Part shown: piece by piece, positions 1-5,550 of the stretch | How positions within the stretch are numbered: the stretch's first letter is position 1 | How the letters are laid out: each line of letters opens with the position of its first letter | Origin: Phycisphaerales bacterium UBA1910 | Lineage (GTDB): Bacteria > Planctomycetota > Phycisphaerae > Phycisphaerales > UBA1924 | Assembly (NCBI GenBank): GCA_002337545.1 | Contig: DDGE01000057.1 | Coordinates: 33,179 to 41,126 of the forward strand | DNA length: 7,948 nucleotides | Reading direction: 5' to 3' | Position numbers and translations under genes: made by a program | Notes under the pieces: generated by a model | What the model was told of the DNA's origin: nothing | The model's input: the letters and a program-made list of their open reading frames with translations, nothing else | Database searches by the model: none

Positions 1-711
1 CTCGCGCAGGCGGGCAGCTTCGTCCCTGCCGCGGGCGCGACGGTCGGCATCGCGACACGGATCTTCACCCGCGTGGGCGCGGACGACGCGCTCCACCGCG
101 GCCAATCGACCTTCATGGTCGAGATGATCGAGACGGCCAACATCCTCAACCATGCCGACGAGCGATCGCTGGTGATCCTCGACGAGATCGGGCGGGGCAC
201 CTCCACGCTCGACGGGCTCTCGCTCGCGTGGGCAATCAGCGAATGGCTGGCCGAACACCAACCCCGCACACTCTTCGCCACGCACTATCACGAGATTACG
301 GAGCTCGAGTCCAAGCTCGATGGGCAGGTCAAGAACCTGCATGTCGCCGTGCGTGAGTGGACGAGCGAGGACGGCAACCAGGAGATCGCGTTCCTGCACT
401 CGATCCGCGCCGGTCGCGCCGACCAGTCCTACGGCATCCATGTCGCCCAGCTCGCGGGCGTGCCCAAGCAGGTGACGCAGCGGGCTAAATCGGTCCTTGA
501 ATCGTTGAGCGTCGAGCACGCGGGGCGCGTGGACACCGAGCAGGTACAGGCCGCGAACAAGTCCGCCGCGAGCCCGCAGATGAGCCTGTTCACGGAGTTT
601 GTCACCCACCCGGTCGTCGATTCGCTCCGTGAGATCAAGCTCGAGGAGATGACCCCGATGCAGGCGTTTGATGCGCTGCGGCAACTGGTTGAAGAAACAA
701 ACCAATCCTGA
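1..711 (+). CDS. mutS: DNA mismatch repair protein MutS, C-terminal part (5' end outside the window)
   Basis: MutS recognises mismatches and, as an ATP-driven clamp, recruits the downstream repair factors. The visible 236 residues are the second half of its ABC-type ATPase domain plus the C-terminal tail. Reading frame 1 is open from the first base, so the gene starts upstream; the GTG at 73 lies inside the conserved domain and is not the start. The text opens with [10 protein letters not shown], which in MutS lies a short way after the Walker A loop, so Walker A is just off the window. Visible motifs are [10 protein letters not shown] (residues 33-42), Walker [13 protein letters not shown] (58-69, with D61 and E62), the H-loop ATHYHEIT (93-100) and [11 protein letters not shown]. 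The tail has QMSLF followed by the [13 protein letters not shown] helix, as in MutS1 rather than MutS2. The stop is TGA at 709-711. No terminator follows: the next gene converges 5 bp away. Confidence 0.97.
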   Translation, partial: LAQAGSFVPAAGATVGIATRIFTRVGADDALHRGQSTFMVEMIETANILNHADERSLVILDEIGRGTSTLDGLSLAWAISEWLAEHQPRTLFATHYHEITELESKLDGQVKNLHVAVREWTSEDGNQEIAFLHSIRAGRADQSYGIHVAQLAGVPKQVTQRAKSVLESLSVEHAGRVDTEQVQAANKSAASPQMSLFTEFVTHPVVDSLREIKLEEMTPMQAFDALRQLVEETNQS

Positions 712-716
712 TCAAC

Positions 717-1658
717 TCATCCCTCACTAGGTATATACGCCTCACCCTTGGGCACATAGAGAAACTCGTACTTCTGCGTCCATGTTTTTCCGCCGTCGTC
801 GCTCGCGTAGCCCGTCTGCAGCACACGCCCATCATCCACCGGGCGGACATGCATCCGGGTGCGCTGCGGCTCAGCGCCCGGACGGATGTTTTCACCCTCG
901 AACATGAGGCCCTCGACCGATTCGTCATTGCACTTGGCGGTGATGAAGAGGCGGTTGCCGCCGATGTCGACCCAGGTCTGCTCCCAGCGGTTTGTTTCGC
1001 GGTTGTAGACATTCCAGCTCTCGCCCGTGAACTGCCCGCCCGTTGAGGTCCACGACTCGTGGATCACCTTGTTGTTGACACGGAAGCTCAGGGTGTTGGT
1101 GCCGCCGAGGTTGCCGTTCTGTGTGTTGTAGCAGTCCCACTCGCCGACCCAGAAGTGCAGGGCGGACTCGGCCTCGCTGAGCGACTTGATCGATTTGAGC
1201 ATCGGCGCCCAGCGCTCGTCCTTGCGCAGCGACGCGAGGTCCGGGTCGTTCTTGAACTGGTTGATGTCGCGCACGCCCAGATCGATCGCGGCCCCGAGCG
1301 CCTCGAATGCATCGCTGGTCTCGCCCTTGAGTGCGTAGGCGCAGCCGAGGTTGTAGCTCGCGGGCCCGGCGACCTGCGGCATCTTCGCCGCCTTCTTGTG
1401 CTGCAGGATCGCGTTGTCCAAATCGCCTGACGCGTGCAACGCGTAGCCGAGTAGGAAGTGGGCGTTGGAGTTGGATGGCTGTTCCTTGATGATCGCGCGG
1501 TACGCCTCTATAGCGCTGTCCCAGTCCTGCTGCTGGAGGTGCGACTGGGCCTCCTGCATCGTGGGCGTGTCGAGTGCCATCGAGGCGGTGGCCGGTGAGC
1601 CGCTCACTGTAAGGATGGAAGCGATGAGAATAGCGTAGAGTCGTTTGTGTGTGCGCAT
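717..1658 (-). CDS. Exported TPR protein with a DUF1579-like C-terminal domain
   Basis: A 313-aa protein. The start ATG at 1658 has a good ribosome site, AGGAG, 7 nt upstream. Residues 1-26 form a Sec signal peptide: basic MRTHKR, a hydrophobic core, and a probable cut near ATAS. Residues about 33-130 hold three TPR-like helix pairs, followed by NDPDLASLRKDERW (137-150), a sequence often seen after bacterial TPRs. From about 166 the chain changes to LHFWVGEWD, then VIHESWTSTGGQFTGESW and NRWEQTWVDIGG. These are the hallmarks of DUF1579-like domains, beta-rich and perhaps lipocalin-like, with no agreed function. The family call is from memory of these motifs. The protein probably acts outside the cytoplasm, with the TPRs binding a partner. 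It lies 42 bp downstream of the zinc-ribbon cassette on the same strand with no terminator between, so it may be the last gene of that operon. Its 3' end faces mutS. Confidence 0.85.
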   Translation of the reverse strand: MRTHKRLYAILIASILTVSGSPATASMALDTPTMQEAQSHLQQQDWDSAIEAYRAIIKEQPSNSNAHFLLGYALHASGDLDNAILQHKKAAKMPQVAGPASYNLGCAYALKGETSDAFEALGAAIDLGVRDINQFKNDPDLASLRKDERWAPMLKSIKSLSEAESALHFWVGEWDCYNTQNGNLGGTNTLSFRVNNKVIHESWTSTGGQFTGESWNVYNRETNRWEQTWVDIGGNRLFITAKCNDESVEGLMFEGENIRPGAEPQRTRMHVRPVDDGRVLQTGYASDDGGKTWTQKYEFLYVPKGEAYIPSEG

Positions 1659-1700
1659 GGGGCAGCTCCTGTATGGGCGTGTTGGTATTCAGATATACCT

Positions 1701-2249
1701 TTATTCCTGAGTGGAGGTTCCACTCATCTCTCCAACCAGCCACGCCCCCCCACATTCGGGGCAGACGGTGCAGCCGTCATGCTCGGTCTGATCTCCTAAC
1801 GGATACCAGCATCCGGCGCAGTAGGCCGGCAGCTCCCTGAGCGCCTCTTTCATCCGGCGTGTTCTGCGTCTCTGGAACGGGGTTGCGATCCAGTTGTAGA
1901 TTTGAAAAAGCAGGAATGCTAATCCGAGCAGGATCAGCATTGTGTAGATCGTCGGAAGCAGTTGAAACTTCCTTGATGCACCAAAGATCATCCCCGAAAA
2001 CGATCCGGAGACCGCTACGAACACCAACGCGATGGCGGCACGATCGAGTGTCCGCCGAGAGAATGATTTCGGCTCCAGCACCTCTTGGGCCAGTGCACGC
2101 CGGTACAGCACTGAGCAAATGCGTGGATCCGTCTGATTTTGTTTGAGGCGTTTGCGTGAGCGCATGCGCAAGTCCACGGGCTTATGAACACCCTCTGGGT
2201 CTTCGCGAAGCGCAACCTCCTGTCCACGATCATCAAGTATGATCTGCAC
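1701..2249 (-). CDS. Zinc-ribbon membrane protein C (third of three tandem paralogs)
   Basis: A 182-aa protein of unknown function. I chose the GTG at 2249 because GGAGG lies 4 nt upstream and because the start then reads MQIILDDRGQEV, matching the DDRG N-terminus of its neighbour MKITDDRG. The longer open frame to 2315 only reads the neighbour's zinc ribbon out of frame. Order of parts: DDRG motif (6-9), a basic stretch (28-37), hydrophobic segments at about 71-91 and 98-121, an Arg-rich loop (127-132), then a ribbon with C144-x2-C147 and C160-x2-C163-x2-C166, ending CPECGGAW. Five cysteines are present; four would suffice for one zinc. The start overlaps the end of gene B by 17 bp, which suggests translational coupling. 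Small CPECG proteins with membrane helices are common in planctomycetes. The role is not known, and I assign none. Confidence 0.82.
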   Translation of the reverse strand: MQIILDDRGQEVALREDPEGVHKPVDLRMRSRKRLKQNQTDPRICSVLYRRALAQEVLEPKSFSRRTLDRAAIALVFVAVSGSFSGMIFGASRKFQLLPTIYTMLILLGLAFLLFQIYNWIATPFQRRRTRRMKEALRELPAYCAGCWYPLGDQTEHDGCTVCPECGGAWLVGEMSGTSTQE

Positions 2250-2712
2250 GAAACCTCCAAGCCGCCCCGCACTCGGGGCAGACGATGCAGCCGTCGGGAT
2301 CCATGACCAGCCCATCGAGGGCGTACCTGCAGACCAGGCATGACTGATCGGTTCGACGGATCAACTCCAGTTCCTTGCCCAGTCGGCTGATCTCCCGGCG
2401 CAGGGTCTTTGGTCGAGTGATGCCGGCCCAAAATAGTACTACACCAAACACACCCACCACGAACGGAAAGAGCAGGTATCCAAACGACCATGATGAGCGG
2501 AGCCCCTGCACAAACCCGTACCAGCCGAAGAGGAACGGCACCGAGAGCAGCAGCATCCCGATCGTTTCGGTGAAGACGACATTCTTCATGGTTTTCTTCT
2601 CGAGCTGCCGCATGATCTCGTGCCTGCGATCGGCGCGGTTGATCAGTTCGGTGGGCAGCGCCGTCAGTCGTGAGACTTCGTGTATGCATCCGCGATCGTC
2701 TGTGATTTTCAT
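2233..2712 (-). CDS. Zinc-ribbon membrane protein B (second of three tandem paralogs)
   Basis: A 159-aa protein of unknown function. The ATG at 2712 sits in an ATGA overlap with the stop of gene A (2709-2711), a classic coupling arrangement, and gives the N-terminus MKITDDRG. An upstream in-frame start would only add nine residues of out-of-frame gene A. Order of parts: DDRG (5-8), a charged stretch to about residue 43 (RADRRHEIMRQLEKK), hydrophobic segments at about 47-70 and 75-97, a basic linker with a short amphipathic helix (100-120), then a ribbon with C125-x2-C128 and C142-x2-C145-x2-C148 in the form DGCIVCPECGAAW. Charge placement suggests that both the N-terminus and the ribbon are cytoplasmic. 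The core CxxC, 13-residue gap, CxxCxxC spacing equals that of gene A, so the genes are paralogs although the membrane segments have diverged strongly. Confidence 0.82.
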   Translation of the reverse strand: MKITDDRGCIHEVSRLTALPTELINRADRRHEIMRQLEKKTMKNVVFTETIGMLLLSVPFLFGWYGFVQGLRSSWSFGYLLFPFVVGVFGVVLFWAGITRPKTLRREISRLGKELELIRRTDQSCLVCRYALDGLVMDPDGCIVCPECGAAWRFRADHT

Positions 2713-3170
2713 CCGTGCACCCTCCACGCGCCGCCGCACTCTGGGCAGATGGTGCAGCCGTCGGTTTCAGACTCAATGTCATCGATGCGATACGCACAGG
2801 ACACACACAGACCCGCCCGGAGCATCGCGTTGCGTGCGTGGTTGTCAGATCGCCACATGTACAGGTGCATGAACCCGGCCATCGCCCCTCCGAACAGCAC
2901 GAACTGCCCGACAAAGATACCAATCGTCCAGGATATCGAAAGAGGGAACGCCGATCGTCCTGCAACAAGATTCCCCACGATCTCCCAAGTTTGCATCGCA
3001 ACGGCAAACATCGATCCCATCAGGAAGAAACTCGACCAGAACGGGACGGTGTCTCCTCGTTGAACGAGGAATGCTTTCTCGAACCCACTCGCTCGAGTTG
3101 CTCTCCAGATCATGCAGAGTTTGATCGGGCTTCCTCGATCATCCTTGATGCGCTGCCAGTGCTTCACCAT
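2709..3170 (-). CDS. Zinc-ribbon membrane protein A (first of three tandem paralogs)
   Basis: A 153-aa protein of unknown function. The ATG at 3170 is preferred because GGGGAG lies 9 nt upstream. The ATG at 3179 would touch that site, and the TTG at 3197 has no visible ribosome site. The N-terminus carries DDRG at 10-13, as in the two downstream paralogs. Hydrophobic segments lie at about 43-66 and 75-104, followed by a basic loop and the ribbon C122-x2-C125, then C139-x2-C142-x2-C145 within DGCTICPECGGAW, which nearly ends the protein. It is the promoter-proximal gene of the cassette and overlaps gene B by the four bases ATGA. It is divergent from the aldo/keto reductase gene. The membrane topology and zinc binding are inferred from sequence only; DNA binding, metal sensing or a structural role would all fit. 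Confidence 0.8.
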   Translation of the reverse strand: MVKHWQRIKDDRGSPIKLCMIWRATRASGFEKAFLVQRGDTVPFWSSFFLMGSMFAVAMQTWEIVGNLVAGRSAFPLSISWTIGIFVGQFVLFGGAMAGFMHLYMWRSDNHARNAMLRAGLCVSCAYRIDDIESETDGCTICPECGGAWRVHG

Positions 3171-3198
3171 GTCTACCATCTCCCCGAGGAAACCCAAT

Positions 3199-3211
3199 TA
3201 GGAGCATCCTA
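3199..3211 (+). promoter_or_regulatory. Ribosome-binding site of the aldo/keto reductase gene within a small inverted repeat
   Basis: AGGAG at 3200-3204, 6 nt before the ATG at 3211, fixes the start. The site lies inside the inverted repeat TAGGA-GCA-TCCTA, whose 3' arm ends on the A of the start codon, so a weak hairpin could partly hide the ribosome site. The stem is only 5 bp, so its effect is uncertain. Confidence 0.55.
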
Positions 3212-4299
3212 TGTCACTGAAAGACTACCGCACGCTGGGCAGATCCGGGCTGCGTGTCTCCCCGTTCTGCCTGGGCACCATGACCTTCGGCGACGACTGG
3301 GGCGTCGTCGGGACGAACATCGAGGAATCGCTCGATGTGCTCGGCGCGTACCTCGATCGCGGGGGCAACTTCCTCGATACCGCCAACGCGTACACCAAGG
3401 GGCACTCCGAGAAGATCATTGGGGACTACTTCAAAGACAACCCATCGCGGCGCGATCGCACGGTCATCGCGACCAAGTTCTGCGGCAACATGCACCCCAA
3501 CGACCCCAACGGCGGCGGCGCAGGACGCAAGGCGGTCATCCATCAGGTCGAGGATTCGTTGCGTCGTTTGCAGACGGACTACATCGATCTGCTGTGGGTG
3601 CACTTCTGGGATCGGCACACGCCGTTGATCGAGACGATGTCCACGCTCAACGATCTTGTGCGATCGGGCAAGGTGCGCTACATCGGGTTCTCGGATCACC
3701 CCGCGTGGGTGTGCACCGAGGCGATCAATATCGCCAAGCAGCACGGGTGGGAATCGTTGATCGCGCTGCAGATCGAGTACTCGCTGCTTCAGCGCACGCC
3801 AGAGGACGAACTGCTCCCGATGGCGCAGTACCAGGGGCTGGGCGTGACACCTTGGTCACCGCTGCGGGGCGGTGTGTTGTCAGGCAAATACACCCGAGAC
3901 GGGCGTCCATCGCCGGAAGAAACACGCGCCGCCGTCGATTCGCCGTACCTCAACGAGCGGACCTACACGCTGCTCGATGAGATGAACGAGATCGCCAAGG
4001 AGCACAACGCGACCCCTGCACAAGTGGCGCTCAACTGGGTGCAAGGCAACTGTGCGGTCACTTCCACGATCATCGGTGCCAAGCGTCTCTCGCAGCTCGA
4101 GGACAACCTCGGGGCGCTGGAGTTCGAACTCAGCGCCGAGCAGCGGGCACGCCTTGAGGAAAAATGCACCTACGACAAGCACTTCCCCCATAACTTCCTC
4201 GATCGCATCACCCCCGCGATCCAGAACGGAACGACGATCAACGGGCAACCGAGCGAGATCTGGCCGTTGAGCCCCGAGAGTGATGACGACCGGTATTGA
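3211..4299 (+). CDS. Aldo/keto reductase, NADP(H)-dependent TIM-barrel oxidoreductase
   Basis: A 362-aa cytoplasmic enzyme of the aldo/keto reductase superfamily, which reduces aldehydes or ketones, including sugar derivatives, with NADPH. Its own substrate cannot be told from sequence. It opens with the family signature YRTLGRSGLRVSPFCLGTMT. The catalytic tetrad is visible: D56 and Y61 in FLDTANAY, K89 in VIATKF and H131 in LLWVHFWD. Cofactor-side motifs follow: GVTPWSPLRGGVLSGKY in the C-terminal half and STIIGAKRLSQLEDNL near the end. The length is near the family norm, and the tail TINGQPSEIWPLSP is found in many bacterial members. It is divergent from the zinc-ribbon cassette, so its promoter must overlap that reading frame or be very compact. 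No clear terminator follows the TGA. Confidence 0.95.
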   Translation: MSLKDYRTLGRSGLRVSPFCLGTMTFGDDWGVVGTNIEESLDVLGAYLDRGGNFLDTANAYTKGHSEKIIGDYFKDNPSRRDRTVIATKFCGNMHPNDPNGGGAGRKAVIHQVEDSLRRLQTDYIDLLWVHFWDRHTPLIETMSTLNDLVRSGKVRYIGFSDHPAWVCTEAINIAKQHGWESLIALQIEYSLLQRTPEDELLPMAQYQGLGVTPWSPLRGGVLSGKYTRDGRPSPEETRAAVDSPYLNERTYTLLDEMNEIAKEHNATPAQVALNWVQGNCAVTSTIIGAKRLSQLEDNLGALEFELSAEQRARLEEKCTYDKHFPHNFLDRITPAIQNGTTINGQPSEIWPLSPESDDDRY

Positions 4300-4469
4300 G
4301 TCGGCCTGGCTCCGTTCTCATGGAATCCCCCCGGTTTGCGTGGCTGACGGCGCAATACTGGAGATTCGCAGCCGATACGGTGCGGATTGTGCCGATTGGG
4401 CAAACCCGATGTTCATCGGATATTGATGGATCTGTGTGTTCCTCATCGCGGATTTTCGATGATGAAGTC
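4300..4469 (+). promoter_or_regulatory. Intergenic leader of the lipoprotein gene with an operator-like inverted repeat
   Basis: A 170-bp gap with no gene that I can support. The lipoprotein frame stays open back to 4296, but this part has no membrane or family character. The one clear structure is CCGATG-TT-CATCGG at 4406-4419, a 6-bp inverted repeat about 50 bp before the lipoprotein start. It could be a regulator site or a small hairpin. I see no convincing -35/-10 pair and no terminator for the upstream reductase. Confidence 0.35.
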
Positions 4470-5285
4470 ATGAACCGCACCCTCGCACGCTCGATCACCC
4501 CGATTCTTCTTCTCTCGCTCGTCGGCTGCGCTCACAGCGCTACTCGTCAAGCCGATGAAAGCCGCGAGATGACTCCAGAGGCTCAGAGCCCTTCGGAATC
4601 GAGTGCTATCGTTGTATCCACGCCTCAGGATAATCGCGAGTTCGTGCTCGGCGAGGTATACAACCAAGACGCGGTCCCCTCGTACACCGAAGCCGTGGAA
4701 TCTATGAGTCTCGAGCAAGTTCGCGCCGAGCTCGAGGAGATGTACGAACACGATCGCGATCTAGTGAGCGTGTCGTACGATCCAGACCGAGATCCTCAGT
4801 CTCTGGAAACCGTGCAGGCAATCGATCGTGCGCATGCAGAGCGGCTGAAGGAGATTGTTGTTTGCATCGGTTGGCCGACCCGTGATCTTGTTGGACTCAA
4901 GGCTACTCAGGCCGCCTACATGGTCATCCAACACGCAGGACACGATGTCGAGTTCCAGAACGAATGCCTCGAGATGATGGTGGATCTCGTGGCGCAAGGC
5001 GAACTTCCTGCATCTTATGTTGCGCTCCTCACAGATCGGATCCGCGTCTTCTCCGGCCAACCTCAGGTGTTCGGAACACAGATGCAAATGGCGCGCAATG
5101 ACCTTGGAGTTCTGGTCCCGACCCCCACCGTGCCGATCGAAGACCCCGATCATCTCAATGATCGGCGTGCATTGATGGGCATGGTCGCTCACGAGCAGTT
5201 TGTCGAGGCGATCCAGCTCGCGTATGAGGCATCGCACATCGACACCAACAGCTCGTTCGCGTCTTACGAGACAGACAGCGAGTAA
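4470..5285 (+). CDS. Predicted lipoprotein with a DUF6624-like domain
   Basis: A 271-aa protein. I chose the ATG at 4470 because it places a typical lipoprotein signal at the N-terminus: MNRTLARS, a hydrophobic core PILLLSL, then the lipobox LVGC with C20 as the lipidated cysteine. Ribosome-site support is weak (GATGAAG just upstream). Residues about 21-60 are a low-complexity Ser/Glu/Gln linker. From about 80 comes a helical segment (LEQVRAELEEMYEHDR). Then follow IGWPTRDLVG (134-142), AAYMVIQHAGHD, ALLTDRIRVFSGQPQVFGTQ (185-204) and a final ALMGMVAHEQFVEA. The series W-P, IQH, LTDR, GQ..(Y/F)GTQ is the pattern I associate with DUF6624, a family without known function. That match is from memory and should be confirmed by an HMM search. 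The likely location is an envelope membrane. It stands alone between two gaps. Confidence 0.82.
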   Translation: MNRTLARSITPILLLSLVGCAHSATRQADESREMTPEAQSPSESSAIVVSTPQDNREFVLGEVYNQDAVPSYTEAVESMSLEQVRAELEEMYEHDRDLVSVSYDPDRDPQSLETVQAIDRAHAERLKEIVVCIGWPTRDLVGLKATQAAYMVIQHAGHDVEFQNECLEMMVDLVAQGELPASYVALLTDRIRVFSGQPQVFGTQMQMARNDLGVLVPTPTVPIEDPDHLNDRRALMGMVAHEQFVEAIQLAYEASHIDTNSSFASYETDSE

Positions 5286-5547
5286 GACCCGCGGCGTACG
5301 CGAATCGGACTTAATCGTCCGATAATATCCCAATTCGACTTTCTTGATTTCATGGAACACCCCCATCGACATTTGTCGTATATTGGGGTGCCCGTTCGGG
5401 TGATTTTGTTCGTGTACAAGGTCGTTCTGACCGAACCAGAAACTCGACAACCTACCTGTGTGATTTCGCGTTCGGACGAGGGTGCGATGCCCATCGTGTC
5501 ACACAGCGCCTGCAAAGCGTACTCGCGCGTACAAGAGGTCTCAATAC
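5286..5547 (+). other. 262-bp intergenic region with serial inverted repeats (possible terminator plus structured 5' leader)
   Basis: No gene is supported here; short open frames lack ribosome sites and family character. Inverted repeats seen: TCGGAC/GTCCGA at 5305-5310 and 5317-5322; CACCCC/GGGGTG at 5358-5363 and 5385-5390, enclosing CGAC-ATTT-GTCG at 5367-5378; CCCG/CGGG at 5391-5400; GGTC/GACC at 5420-5423 and 5429-5432; and CTGTGTGA/TCACACAG at 5456-5463 and 5499-5506, enclosing CGAT-GCCC-ATCG at 5485-5496. The GGGGTG and CGGG arms are followed by a loose T-rich run (TGATTTTGTT), so part of this may end the lipoprotein transcript. The last, nested repeat ends 41 bp before the protease start and may be an mRNA leader structure. 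TATATT at 5379-5384 and GATAAT at 5321-5326 resemble -10 boxes but lack good -35 partners. Confidence 0.4.
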
Positions 5548-5550
5548 ATG
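5534..5550 (+). promoter_or_regulatory. Ribosome-binding site that decides the protease start
   Basis: AGAGG at 5534-5538 lies 9 nt before the ATG at 5548, whereas the in-frame GTG at 5482 has GAGG directly abutting it and falls inside an inverted repeat. This favours the shorter protein. The drawback is that the shorter signal peptide has no basic residue, while the longer form would add a Lys/Arg-rich stretch. Confidence 0.55.

Noticed and set aside
1684..1699. Small inverted repeat GGTAT/ATACC between zinc-ribbon gene C and the TPR gene
   Set aside because: The stem is only 5 bp and AT-rich with no T tract, so it is not a credible terminator; the genes may be co-transcribed.
925..1755. 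276-residue minus-strand open frame over the TPR gene
   Set aside because: It is the shifted frame of the TPR/DUF1579-like gene, very Arg-rich, and lacks the signal peptide and repeats seen in the true frame.
2015..3007. 330-residue minus-strand open frame across the zinc-ribbon cassette
   Set aside because: It is an alternate frame of genes A, B and C; the true frames carry the repeated DDRG and CPECG motifs and coupled starts.
2715..3980. Long 421-residue open frame on the plus strand spanning the divergent region
   Set aside because: It runs antisense through zinc-ribbon gene A and then out of frame through the aldo/keto reductase, both of which have clear motifs. Its translation is Arg/His-rich and shows no family character.
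4296..4469. Upstream extension of the lipoprotein frame to a TTG at 4296
   Set aside because: It would bury the lipobox 78 residues inside the chain and overlap the reductase stop; the ATG at 4470 gives a normal lipoprotein signal.
5482..5547. Longer start (GTG at 5482) for the metalloprotease
   Set aside because: It has no properly spaced ribosome site and lies inside an inverted repeat. It is not fully excluded, because it would add basic residues that the shorter signal peptide lacks.
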